A stretch of 64,000 nucleotides of DNA from Bolinopsis microptera (taxonomy: Eukaryota; Ctenophora; Tentaculata; Lobata; Bolinopsidae): positions 22,438,828 through 22,502,827 of the forward strand of contig NC_087076.1 of assembly GCF_026151205.1 (NCBI RefSeq), read 5' to 3'. The notes beneath the pieces are model-generated. The model saw nothing but the letters and a program-made list of their open reading frames with translations, was not told the DNA's origin and ran no database searches. Position numbers and translations under genes: made by a program. Shown one piece after another: positions 1-11,247 of this stretch. Each line of letters begins with the position of its first letter. Position 1 is the first letter of the stretch.

Positions 1-61
1 AATGCCATTCCTTTGCATCATACTTTTAAATGTTTATGCAGTTTAAGAATGATATAAAAAT

Positions 62-145
62 ATATGGACACGTTCATTTAAGTTTGAGGATATTGGTAAA
101 CAAAAATAATAGTGTTTTTGACGATAGTGGCTTAATTTTGGCATT
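62..145 (+). repeat. Dispersed repeat, copy 1
   Basis: About 84 bases that recur with roughly 90% identity at 39318-39401 (both start ATATGGACACGTTCATTT and run to the GACGATAGTGG motif). No coding potential is evident; this is an unclassified interspersed repeat. Confidence 0.8.
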
Positions 146-245
146 TGTTAACCTATCTTGTTTAAAAGTTTTAAACATTAGCCACGTGACTCACCGTTTT
201 GGAAACAGAAATGAAACACCGCGCCAGAAGGAGTAGGGACCTTTT

Positions 246-1019
246 CCGCGTACAATTGGCAACATTCGGGGTTTGCGATAGCAAAATAAGTTTTTGGAAA
301 CACTTATGAAAGTTTCGGCAAAAGTGGAATGTAAAACATGAAATAAAATGTTTAAATAAATGAATAGTGAAGGTTTGATAAAAATTGAAGAAAACTGTAA
401 AAAATGGTACGTGTCAGAGCAAAAAAAGTTGGGAAAAATCGCAAAAATATGAGCCAAAAAAGGTGTATAAAATTGTTCATAACTTTTTTTGATCATGTTA
501 GGAAAAAAATTTTTTTAAGTGCAAAAAGCTGTAAATTTTGTGCGCGTCATAAATACAATCTTACGCCGCGCAAGACATTGGGATATGAAATATAAGTGCC
601 AACGCAATTTTGTTTCGCCATTCGCGTTGGATCATGACACGTATGATTTGTATCATTCCTGCGACTCTTGAATCTTTGCAACGCTAACTTTCTTATCACT
701 GTCAATTGCACTGTTTTTCTTTGTACTTAAACGATCACATTACCGTATTCAGTTGTTGCTGGCCTGTTCAAGATTTAACTTAACTAAGAAATATAAATTA
801 GGCTAAAACATATAAGATTGTAATGAATTTGTACATGACGTACAGGGTCTTGGACGTCGTTCGGATATAAGGTTTAAATTTCTTGGTCTGTTGAACCACA
901 GTTTTGTGAGACATAACAGATTTTGGATTTACATGTTTCATTTTCAAACAACCCCACCTAAGAAAAATAACACTTTACTGTGTAACTTGTACATTGTAAG
1001 GTAGATCCACATATCTTTA
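246..1019. other. No gene seen
   Basis: AT-rich sequence inside the 5.9-kb TIR element. Open frames are short and show no recognisable domain. Confidence 0.5.
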
Positions 1020-1021
1020 GC

Positions 1022-1096
1022 TATTTGACACTGGGATTCGAACCCTTGACCGTCTATTCAAATGGTGACAGCTTAGCCCACTCGGCCATCTAGTTT
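1022..1096 (-). repeat. tRNA-like fragment, probably SINE-derived
   Basis: On the minus strand there is an A-box-like TGGCCGAGTGGGCTAAGC (from 1088 down) and, about 30 bases on, a consensus B box GGTTCGAATCC. The acceptor arms do not pair, the T stem has mismatches and the anticodon loop would be too long. This looks like a degenerate tRNA-derived SINE head or tRNA pseudogene, not a working tRNA. Confidence 0.5.
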
Positions 1097-1339
1097 TGTT
1101 ACATAGTGTCTCTTCGTTTTCAACCACAACTAGAATGGTAGCTTAGGATGTTAGTTTTGACTTCTGATCACGCCTTTCTTACCTTTTGTGACAGATTACA
1201 TTTAACCGGGTTTACCCTTTCTAGCAAAATGTCAAGCACACCAGATTAACCGATTGGAGCGGAGAGTTGCGGATCAGTGGCAGCAGACTATCGTCCAATC
1301 AGTAAGTATTCATTTTTGTTATTTATTAAGTATTTATTT

Positions 1340-4300
1340 GCAAGTGTAATTGAACTGAAGTGATAGCTTAGGAACCATAATTCACAACATTCTGCCGACT
1401 CAAAACTTTGAAATAGTGACCAGAATTGATCGGTGATTCAGTTTTGAAGTTTAAAAGTGTAATTGAACTGGAGTGATAGCTTAGGAACCATAATTCACAA
1501 CATTCTGCCATATCAAAACTTTAAAATAGTGACCAGGATTGATTGGTGATTCAGTTTTGAAGTTTAAAAATGTAATTGAACTGGAGTGATAGCTTAGGAA
1601 CCATAATTAACAACATTCTGCCGACTCAAAACTTTGAAATAGTGACCAGGATTGATTGGTGATTCAGTTTTGAAGTTTAAAAGTGTAATTGAACTGGAGT
1701 GATAGCTTAGGAACCATAATTCACAACATTCTGCCGTATCAAAACTTTGAAATAGTGACCAGGATTGATTGGTGATTCAGTTTTGAAGTTTAAAAGTGTA
1801 ATTGAACTGGAGTGATAGCTTATGAGCTATAATTCACAACATTCTGCCGTCTCAAAACTTTGAAGTAGTGACAAGAATTGATTGGTGATTCAGTTTTGAA
1901 GTTTTGAAGTGTAATTGAACTGGTGTGATAGCTTAGGCACCACAATTCACAACATTCTGCCGTCTCAAAACTTTGAAGTAGTGACAAGAATTGATTGGTG
2001 ATTCAGTTGTGAAGTTTAAAAGTGCAATTGTGGTAATTTCTAACAACTATATAGTAGCTAACTTTATGCTCAAGTTTTATTTACTTACCATGACCACGTT
2101 ATTAGCTTAGGAACCATAATTCACAACATTCTGCCGACTCAAAACTTTGAAATAGTGATCAGAATTAATTGGTGATTCAGTTTTGAAGTTTAAAAGTGTA
2201 ATTGAACTGGAGTGATAGCTTAGGAACCATAATTCACAACATTCTACCGACTCAAAACTTTGAAATAGTGACCAGGATTGATCGGTGATTCAGTTTTGAA
2301 GTTTAAAAGTGTAATTGAACTGGAGTGATAGCTTAGGAACCATAATTCACAACATTCTGCCGACTCAAAACTTTGAAATAGTGACCAGAATTGATCGGTG
2401 ATTCTGTTTTGAAGTTTAAAAGTGTAATTGAACTGGAGTGATAGCTTAGGAACCATAATTCACAACATTCTGCCGACTCAAAACTTTGAAATAGTGACCA
2501 GAATTGATCGGTGATTCAGTTTTGAAGTTTAAAAGTGTAATTGAACTGGAGTGATAGCTTAGGAACCATAATTAACAACATTCTGCCGACTCAAAACTTT
2601 GAAATAGTGACCAGGATTGATTGGTGATTCAGTTTTGAAGTTTAAAAGTGTAATTGAACTGGAGTGATAGCTTAGGAACCATAATTCACAACATTCTGCC
2701 GTATCAAAACTTTGAAATAGTGACCAGGATTGATTGGTGATTCAGTTTTGAAGTTTAAAAGTGTAATTGAACTGGAGTGATAGCTTAGGAACCATAATTA
2801 ACAACATTCTGCCGACTCAAAACTTTGAAATAGTGACCAGGATTGATTGGTGATCCAGTTTTGAAGTAAGAAAGTGTAATTGAACTGGAGTGATAGCTTA
2901 TGAGCTATAATTCACAACATTCTGCCGTCTCAAAACTTTGAAGTAGTGACAAGAATTGATTGGTGATTCAGTTTTGAAGTTTTGAAGTGTAATTGAACTG
3001 GTGTGATAGCTTAGGAACCACAATTCACAACATTCTGCCGTCTCAAAACATTGAAGTAGTGACAAGAATTGATTGGTGATTCAGTTGTGAAGTTTAAAAG
3101 TGCAATTGTGGTAATTTCTAACAACTATATAGTAGCTAACTTTATGCTCAAGTTTTATTTACTTACCATGACCACGTTATTAGCTTAGGAACCATAATTC
3201 ACAACATTCTGCCGACTCAAAACTTTGAAATAGTGATCAGAATTAATTGGTGATTCAGTTTTGAAGTTTAAAAGTGTAATTGAACTAGAGTGATAGCTTA
3301 GGAACCATAATTCACAACATTCTGCCGACTCAAAACTTTGAAATAGTGACCAGAATTGATCGGTGATTCAGTTTTGAAGTTTAAAAGTGTAATTGAACTG
3401 GAGTGATAGCTTAGGAACCATAATTCACAACATTCTGCCGACTCAAAACTTTGAAATAGTGATCAGAATTAATTGGTGATTCAGTTTTGAAGTTTAAAAG
3501 TGTAATTGAACTGGAGTGATAGCTTAGGAACCATAATTCACAACATTCTGCCGTATCAAAACTTTGAAATAGTGACCAGGATTGATTGGTGATTCAGTTT
3601 TGAAGTTTTGAAGTGTAATTGAACTGGTGTGATAGCTTAGGATTCACAATTCACAACATTCTGCCGTCTCAAAACTTTGAAATAGTGACCAGAATTGATC
3701 GGTGATTCTGTTTTGAAGTTTAAAAGTGTAATTGAACTGGAGTGATAGCTTAGGAACCATGATTAACAACATTCTGCCGACTCAAAACTTTGAAATAGTG
3801 ACCAGGATTGATTGGTGATTCAGTTTTGAAGTAAGAAAATGTAATTGAACTGGAGTGATAGCTTATGAGCTATAATTCACAACATTCTGCCGTCTCAAAA
3901 CTTTGAAGTAGTGACAAGAATTAATTGGTGATTCAGTTTTGAAGTTTTGAAGTGTAATTGAACTGGTGTGATAGCTTAGGATTCACAATTCACAACATTC
4001 TGCCGTCTCAAAACTTTGAAGTAGTGACAAGAATTGATTGGTGATTCAGTTTTGAAGTTTTGAAGTGTAATTGAACTGGTGTGATAGCTTAGGAACCACA
4101 ATTCACAACATTCTGCCGTCTCAAAACTTTGAAGTAGTGACAAGAATTGATTGGTGATTCAGTTGTGAAGTTTAAAAGTGCAATTGTGGTAATTTCTAAC
4201 AACTATATAGTAGCTAACTTTATGCTCAAGTTTTATTTACTTACCATGACCACGTTATTAGCTTAGGAACCATAATTCACAACATTCTGCCGACTCAAAA

Positions 4301-4640
4301 CTTTGAAATAGTGATCAGAATTAATTGGTGATTCAGTTTTGAAGTTTAAAAGTGTAATTGAACTGGAGTGATAGCTTAGGAACCATAATTCACAACATTC
4401 TGCCGTATCAAAACTTTGAAATAGTGACCAGGATTGATTGGTGATTCAGTTTTGAAGTGTAATTGAACTGGAGTGATAGCTTAGGAACCACAATTCACAA
4501 CATTCTGCCGTCTCAAAACTTTGAAGTAGTGACAAGAATTGATTGGTGATTCAGTTGTGAAGTTTAAAAGTGCAATTGTGGTAATTTCTAACAACCATAT
4601 AGTAGCTAACTTTATGCTCAAGTTTTATTTACTTACCATG
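1340..4640 (+). repeat. 113-bp satellite array with 1,078-bp higher-order repeat
   Basis: About 29 tandem copies of a 113-bp unit, recognisable by GAACTGGAGTGATAGCTTAG and ACAACATTCTGCCG. A distinct block beginning CAATTGTGGTAATTTC interrupts the array near 2025, 3103, 4180 and 4573. The first three blocks are exactly 1,078 bp apart, showing a higher-order unit; the last follows after 392 bp. Single-base variants (GACTC/GTATC/GTCTC, GGAACC/TGAGCT) mark repeat subtypes. No ORF of note. Confidence 0.95.
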
Positions 4641-6058
4641 ACCACGTTATTATATCTACCTAGGATTAGAAAAATGTGCTTGAATGTGCTAGAATTCAAC
4701 CGAATCTACACGCATTTGATTCGATTTGTCACCGATTTACCTTGGACCAGCAAATCGGATTAAGTAGGATTGGAGGTACCTACAGCCTTATAATCAAATC
4801 ATCTTACTGATATAAAACTTTAAAGCTTTTGCGAAATTTTGCCCCATTTTGCGTTTTGCTCCGACCGAAAACAAGAAATACGGTATTTCTGCAATAGATT
4901 ACCAATATATGAACAACTTGCTGTGACTTTGGAGGATTGTTTAATAAATATGATAACGCAGTTTTAACAAAATTAATGTTAGTTAGTAAATTTCTCTACG
5001 TCTACGGTCAAATTCTACAATGAGATCGACTACCATTTTGGTCGGCTGGATTCGGGACCTTTTGAAGTTTGCGCGCGCGTTTTCTTGCCTCTTGGAGTAG
5101 GGACCTCAGTGCTGTGTACACAATGTTTCCCGCCTAATTTCAATGCAAGCCCAACGGTCATAAAACCATTACTATTCTACACTTTACTCCATCTTGACAT
5201 ACTAATTGGATACCAGTTTAACTGTTTATACTCTGACTCCTCTTGTTTACACTTTTAACTAATGTCGTACATATTTTCAGTTCCTCTAGTCGTCAACCGT
5301 GTGACACTACAGACAGTCAATGGGTGATAATTGAAACCGGAATATCCCACATTGTATTCCATCAGCAAGCATGGTAAAGCACCAAACGATGATGAATGAT
5401 GACATGGAAATAATGTTTCTAATTCAATGAATAACCCACAATGAAGATACATCGGACAAATCACTTCTTATATAGTTCTCTGCCGAAAAAACTAAACTTT
5501 ATCTTTTCGTATCAACCAAAGAAACATTTCTTATTACTAAAATGTCAAAACTGCCAAATATTAATTGTATAATAGAATATTATGCTCATTTGGAGAAATA
5601 AAGACTTTATTTGTAGAAATTTGTGTTAAAAACCGACAACGATTAAGTGAGATATATTTGCGCCAGATATGTAATATTTTTATCGGCGGACTGATTTCAA
5701 TATGGTATCTATTGTGATTTAAGACATCAATTTTGAGGAAAAATTTTAATATGTACGGTTAGAAAATCATTTCAGCTTTCTACACTTAACTGCACAATTT
5801 TTGTATTGTGTCTATCAGCCAAGAAATTGTTTAATGAAGACAAAAATTATGGGCGCAAATTCGTTCAATATTACCAAATGCGCGGAGGTTTCTTTTTACC
5901 ATTTTAACAGATTTTATCCGATTTTTAAAATTCTTTCTGTGTGATCATGTGTAAACCTTTATGAATACATTGGTGTACTTCATTTGTCAAATGAAAACGA
6001 ATAAACACACTAATCAAGCTGTCTAAGAGCGAGATGGCCGTATTTTCCCAATCTGCGC
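4641..6058. other. No gene seen
   Basis: AT-rich sequence between the satellite and the right end of the 5.9-kb TIR element. No supported gene or RNA. Confidence 0.5.
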
Positions 6059-6330
6059 GTGAAAAGGTCCCTACTCCTTCTGCCGCGGTGTGAAATTGAT
6101 TATTGCCTAAGTGTGACATTAAGGGCTTTTATGATATTTGTCCCGGCCCCTGTAACGCTGGGATGCTAGTGTTGGTGCAAAGTTCTATTTCAGAATTATA
6201 CACTCAAAGTGGTTTAATCCATTGGGATACTGATGTGGTAAATTAATTCAATTTTTTCATTGTCTGCATCAATATCCTATTGGATCTGATCATTTGGATG
6301 TTATTTATTTGGAGGGCTTCGACGCCCCAG

Positions 6331-6705
6331 GAAAAGTTACCGGCTGGTGTAGTGGTGGTACTAGAGTTGGTTTAATTTAAACAGACGGCTTGACCTCGCG
6401 CGCGACAACAAGCATGATTTGCACGCGTGGCGTATTCCAATGTTCAAGCAGCTTCTGCACGTGACACAATTCAGACAACCAGAGTACAGGAATCCGCAAA
6501 GTTAAAGTTGCAAACTTTTGATCGGCCCGAAAGGGGACTTTTCTGGAGATTTTGAGATAACTCAACAATTATAACCAATTACGTTGCCTTGAATTTTCCT
6601 CCTGGAGAGGTAACGTTACTTTTAAAAGAGGAACATGTTACAAAAAACCGGAAGTCTCCAACTCTTTTACTTTCAAAGTTAAGCCCCATCCGGTCAGGGT
6701 TCCTG
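6331..6705 (+). repeat. 370-bp interspersed repeat, copy 1
   Basis: Begins GGAAAAGTTACCGGCTGGTG and runs to CCGGTCAGGGTTCCTG. Nearly identical to 7945-8311, differing by small indels. No coding function recognised. Confidence 0.85.
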
Positions 6706-6940
6706 GGTGCAGCTGGCTGACGCCGAGTAGGGTGTTTTGGCCGTTCTAACATAAGACTTTTAAGAATTAAAGCAGCTGTATTGATCTTCCAAACCTACAA
6801 CTTTCAAGGGCTAGAATTCGCTGTATTTTACCGTTAAAACATAACTTGTACTGTTTAACTTCATGATTGGGCCGTAATTCAAAAGCAAATTGGCAAGAAG
6901 TGGTGCTCACGGTTTCACTTAACGTCACTTATCGCTCAGT

Positions 6941-6972
6941 TAATATATATATATATTAATATATATATATAA
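6941..6972. repeat. (TA)n microsatellite
   Basis: Two TA tracts that together form a near-palindrome, just left of the 860-bp MITE. Confidence 0.85.
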
Positions 6973-6991
6973 GAGCGACCATGGTCTTAAG

Positions 6992-7851
6992 TAGTAGAGG
7001 CTCTTACGGGCATTGTCTGCTCGATACGCTAGGGACCCCAGATACACCTTACTAGACGTATTTTTGACCGTAGAATCGATTAAAAGTGGTTTTAAGATGA
7101 TTGGACTGACTTTTTGGGGGTAAAATCGCAAAAAACAGATTTTTGGGCAAAAATAGGCCAAAAAAACCATGTTTTTTGATATTTTGAACAAGTTAATTTT
7201 GTTGGCATATCGGCAAAACTTGCATGGAGATAGCTAAAACACAGCCGCACAAGATGGTTTAAAAATTTGAAAAATCCCTCTATTTTTTTGGGGGTAAAAT
7301 CCAAAAAAGTGGTAAAAATGTTGACTTTTTTGCTTGAAGTTTGAATAATTTTTTGCAGTTGTATTAAATCAACCCAAAAATAGTCACATCGTGTTTGCCT
7401 ACATTTTTCCTTTCCGAGAAGTACCCACTTCATATACTTTATCGAAGTTTGAATATTGTCACTCCGCAAGCGTTTTTGCCAAATTTTCGACGCGCACTAC
7501 GCGCAAAAGCATTTAGTTGTTATCAATTGGCATCCGCGCGTTCATCATAAATTTCAAACAGCTATAACTCAGCGAGATTATGTCCGTTCTAGCTCATATT
7601 TTCACACCAAATAGAAAACAATGTAATCTTATTGCTGACAAAATATGAATATAATTACTTTATTTGCCTTAGAGTAATAGACTGTCAAAGTTTAAAACGC
7701 GCATTGGTATAGCACGTGACTAATAAGGCCAAATTTATACTTCTTAACATATTATCGATCCTTAGACATCATACTATTGTGTCCAATTAGCGGTTAGGTC
7801 TCTAAACTCGTAGCAGAAAACACGTCTTTTTGCCCGTAAGAGCCTCTACTA
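6992..7851. mobile_element. 860-bp non-autonomous TIR element (MITE)
   Basis: Perfect 21-bp terminal inverted repeats starting TAGTAGAGGCTCTTACGG (6992-7012 versus 7831-7851), flanked by the 3-bp direct repeat AAG (6989-6991, 7852-7854). The interior has no transposase. A 3-bp duplication would fit CACTA- or PIF-like groups, but the TIR sequence alone does not decide. Confidence 0.8.
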
Positions 7852-7944
7852 AAGCGACAGACAGCCTGCAGGCATTTGATCCGGATACGAAATATCCTTC
7901 AAGTGTTCGGCATTTAGTAGCCCTAATTGGTTACTTCGTACCCA

Positions 7945-8311
7945 GGAAAAGTTACCGGCTGGTGGTGGTACTAGAGTTGGTTTAATTTAAACAGACGGCT
8001 TGACCTCGCGCGCGACAACAAGCATGATTCGCACGCGTGGCGTATTCCAATGTTCAAGCAGCTTCCACGTGACACAATTCAGCCAACCAGAGTACAGGAA
8101 TCCGCAAAGTTAAAGTTGCAAACTTTTGATCGGCCCGAAAGGGGACTTTTCTGGAGATTTTGAGATAACTCAACAATTACCAATTACGTTGCCTTGAATT
8201 TTCCTCCTGGAGAGGTAACGTTACTTTTAAAAGAGGAACATGTTACAAAAAACCGGAAGTCTCCAACTCTTTTACTTTCAAAGTTAAGCCCCATCCGGTC
8301 AGGATTCCTGA
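7945..8311 (+). repeat. 370-bp interspersed repeat, copy 2
   Basis: Second copy of the 6331-6705 repeat. Its right edge abuts the truncated left arm of the fold-back element at 8312. Confidence 0.85.
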
Positions 8312-9610
8312 GAACCGCCAAACGGTGCCCGCGGGGCAGCCACGCCCATTGCCCATATTTGGTCCAAATTAGGCCCAATTTAGCCAAATACCCTGAAAAT
8401 GCCCAGAACCCAGGTTTAGGGTGCTCTACTTGTAGCTAGTGGTCTCCTGAACTCGTATATCATATATAAAATTTCATCAAGATTGGACAAAAATGACTGA
8501 GTTATGAGCCAAAAACCATATGCCCATATTTGGGCATACGCATCAAATTTGGTAGATTTCTTCCCATAAATTGGTCAAATATCAATATTTTTGAATGAGA
8601 CTTACTTTATATGAAAGGTAAGTCTAAACTACATATTCTATTATCAATTATTCTCTGTAAGTTATTGCTTTACATCTGTTTAAATGTGGACACTAAGGCG
8701 AAAATACCCCAAAAAATGAACAAAATTGCCCAAATCTTCGTTTATTATATTTGTTATTCGCGATATTCGCGGAATTGATTTCATTAATTTGGAAATAACT
8801 CAATCAGTTTTCAAAATTTTTGCATGAGATTTTCGGAATCGACTCTAAATCGCATTTTCACTTTATTCTAGGAAGCCGATTTTTGATTTAGGCCTCCAAA
8901 AAATGCGGCGGCAAAATTCAGAATTTGGCCACCAAATTTTTTTGGAGGCCTAAATCAAAAATCAGCTTCCTAGAATAAGGTGGAAATGCGATTTAGAGTC
9001 GATTCCGAAAATTTCATGCAAAAATTTTGAAAACTGATTGAGTTATTTCCAAATTCCTTCCTTCCTTGAAATTTTCCATATTAATGAAATCTTAATCAAT
9101 TCCGCGAATATCGCGAACGAAGATACGGGCAATTTTGTTCATTTTTTGGGGTATTTTCGCCTTAGTGTCCACATTTAAACAGATGTAAAGCAATAACTTA
9201 CAGAGAATATGTAGTTTAGGCTTACCTTTCATATAAAGTAAGTCTCATTCAAAAATATTGATATTTGATCAATTTATGGGACGAAATCTACCAAATTTCT
9301 ACCTGGGTTTTGGGCATGTCAAGGTATTTGGCTAAATTGGGCCGAATTTGGACCAAATATGCGCGTGGCTGCCCCGCGGGTTGACCATTGTTATTGATCT
9401 GGCCCGGCGCGCGCTACTTCGTAGCACTTGCCGCGCTACTTCGAAGAAATTTAGACGAGTAACATCCGTCAACTAAACCCCGCGGGCACCGTTTGGCGGT
9501 TCGGGTCCGGGACCCCCTCAAAAGTTCGGTCACTCGTCCTAGTTTGTTGGTCAACTACTATCTCGAAATCAAGTTTCACAACAAAATACCCATTGGCCCC
9601 CCCTCCCCCC
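8312..9610. mobile_element. Fold-back element, 5'-truncated copy
   Basis: Long inverted repeat centred near 8930, homologous to the complete copy at 52433-53789. The right terminus ends in a C-rich tract followed by TTAA (9611-9614), as at the complete copy; the left arm lacks its outer ~115 bases. The right arm carries a 97-bp insertion (9381-9477). No ORF. The arms could form a hairpin of several hundred base pairs. Confidence 0.85.
9381..9477. mobile_element. 97-bp insertion with 9-bp target duplication
   Basis: Interrupts the fold-back element exactly between two copies of CCCCGCGGG (9372-9380 and 9478-9486). The uninterrupted sequence is seen in related copies. The ends are weakly inverted (TTGAC / GTCAA, offset by a few bases). 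The short length and TSD suggest a tiny MITE. Confidence 0.65.
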
Positions 9611-9844
9611 TTAACAAGACTTTCATTTTGTCCGCTAGTAGGGGTTCTGCTCTGAAGGTCAGCCGGAGCTTGATTTCATGCCCACCGCTTGGTATTATTA
9701 TCCCCAATTATATCATGGGGAACGTCTTCAGTCTTGGCTTTGCATCTTCAATTGCTCCAGTAATCAATCCACCGTGGACCATGAAATAGTGGCACAGTTT
9801 ACTCACTTCTAGCGGGATGTGGCCACAAGTTAATGTAACTTAGT

Positions 9845-9880
9845 CTTAACCCTAACTCTAACCCTAACCCTAACCCTAAG
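9845..9880. repeat. Short interstitial telomere-like repeat
   Basis: Five imperfect CCCTAA units (one CTCTAA), the complement of the TTAGGG animal telomere repeat. Too short to be a telomere. Confidence 0.75.
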
Positions 9881-10420
9881 TACTAGTACTTGAATTACAA
9901 CACTTCAACAGCTGTAGAGATAAGAAACGTATCGGTATATATTTTACCTGGGGACCCCAGGCTATTATGTTCATAAACATAAATATAAATATAAATAAAC
10001 ATAAATATAAATAAAGATTCGGCGGAATGACAGGCTGAGCGCCGCCCAGTAATATATATTTTGATAAAATTTAAAATTTAAGTTTGGTGTGTAGATTAGT
10101 GTGGAAATAAAAAAGATATTTTATCATATCATATATTTTAATAATGTGACAATCAGATATTGTTACCATGGCAACACTACTGTCTCCAGTCTCCATAGAG
10201 TATATACCTTTATAATTAACCCCTTATCTCGTAGCAGACGGTAAAGCAATTGGCTGATTTCTATTTGTATTTTGATTGTCCTAAATGAAATTAGGCTAGC
10301 GGACAAAATAATTTCTATAAGTGAAGGTATTTTAGACCCTGGATCTAATTATCTGATCGGTGCTAATTGCTCAAGAATGATTTGTGTCTTGAGGATGTCA
10401 TTTTAACAGATCAGCAGCGG
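9881..10420. other. No gene seen
   Basis: AT-rich spacer with a small (CATAAATATAAATA)n-type stretch near 9975-10015; nothing else is recognisable. Confidence 0.5.
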
Positions 10421-10422
10421 GA

Positions 10423-10462
10423 TTAGCAAGTTATGACAAAGGAAATACTGATTTATTATTAT
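10423..10462 (+). repeat. 45-bp target repeat, left unit
   Basis: GATTAGCAAGTTATGACAAA followed by GGAAATACTGATTTATTATT. The same unit occurs at 15629-15675 and three times at 18229-18350. It marks the left edge of the RLE-type LINE. Confidence 0.85.
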
Positions 10463-10599
10463 AAAGGGTCTCAATAAGAGGTCTCGACTGCCTAGGCGTC
10501 AGACCTTGGCAGTCGGTAGTTTTCCTCTGGCCCGGGATCAGCTGACCCTAGGGACCAGAGGATAAAGGTGTAGAAACTATATGTATCTACAAAACTTTC

Positions 10600-11165
10600 A
10601 AGGTTGTTTTTACAAGAGACAGGGCTTGCTGCGCAAGGGAAGAAAAGCGGGAGAAACACTCACAAATTATACAAATAAATATTATAAAACATAGCAAAAA
10701 GAAATTCAAACAATCCTACACTACTACAAATGTTTATTACATACTACAATGTGATACATGATAATTATATGCTGTATAGACAAGAAACAGGGCTTGCAGG
10801 GCAAGAGATGGATCAAAGGGACTAGTCACAGAGTGTAATATACAGTGATTCAGCAAGAACCCATTGCTGAATCTGGCACACAAAATACCACAATCAATAC
10901 AAAAATATACAATATTATATCAAACAATATGTTTATACAAGAATCAGGGCATGCAGAGCAAGAGAAGAAAAATAAGAGAAAACTACCATCAACTGTATAT
11001 ACCGTAGTCCATCAGATAGGTAATCATTACTAATACACAAATCAGCAGGGCTAACAACAATATAAAATCCATAATAAATACTCAATCTACCCAATATACG
11101 AGTTAAAAATTGTATAAACAAGAGACAGGGCTTGCATAGCAAGGGAAGAAAAATAAGAGGACCAG
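10600..11165 (-). repeat. Four diverged repeats in the LINE 3' UTR
   Basis: Repeats begin near 10613, 10778, 10936 and 11118, each with AGGGCTTGC...GCAAG, so each can form a short CTTGC/GCAAG hairpin. Spacing is about 160-180 bp. They lie downstream of the LINE stop codon, where such elements carry the RNA structure bound by the RT; that role here is inference. Confidence 0.7.
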
Positions 11166-11247
11166 GTAAAAAGTGTTTATTAGAGTACCCAGTGAAAATT
11201 AAACTTTAAAAAAAGAGTATTTACAGTGTATTATACACTCAAATATA

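Larger units (their letters stand above)
217..6090. mobile_element. Candidate 5.9-kb TIR element
   Basis: Inverted ends of about 36 bp: CACCGCGCCAGAAGGAGTAG at 217 matches the reverse complement of the sequence ending at 6090 (one mismatch in the first 28 bases). Both ends are flanked by the direct 5-mer TGAAA (212-216 and 6091-6095), as expected for a target-site duplication. No transposase was seen; the interior holds a 113-bp satellite and a tRNA-like fragment, so it would be non-autonomous. A third partial copy of the terminal motif (GGAGTAGGGACCT) lies near 5094. The superfamily is unknown. Confidence 0.6.

Noticed and set aside
9845-9880. Chromosome end
   Set aside because: Only about five imperfect CCCTAA units, with ordinary sequence on both sides.
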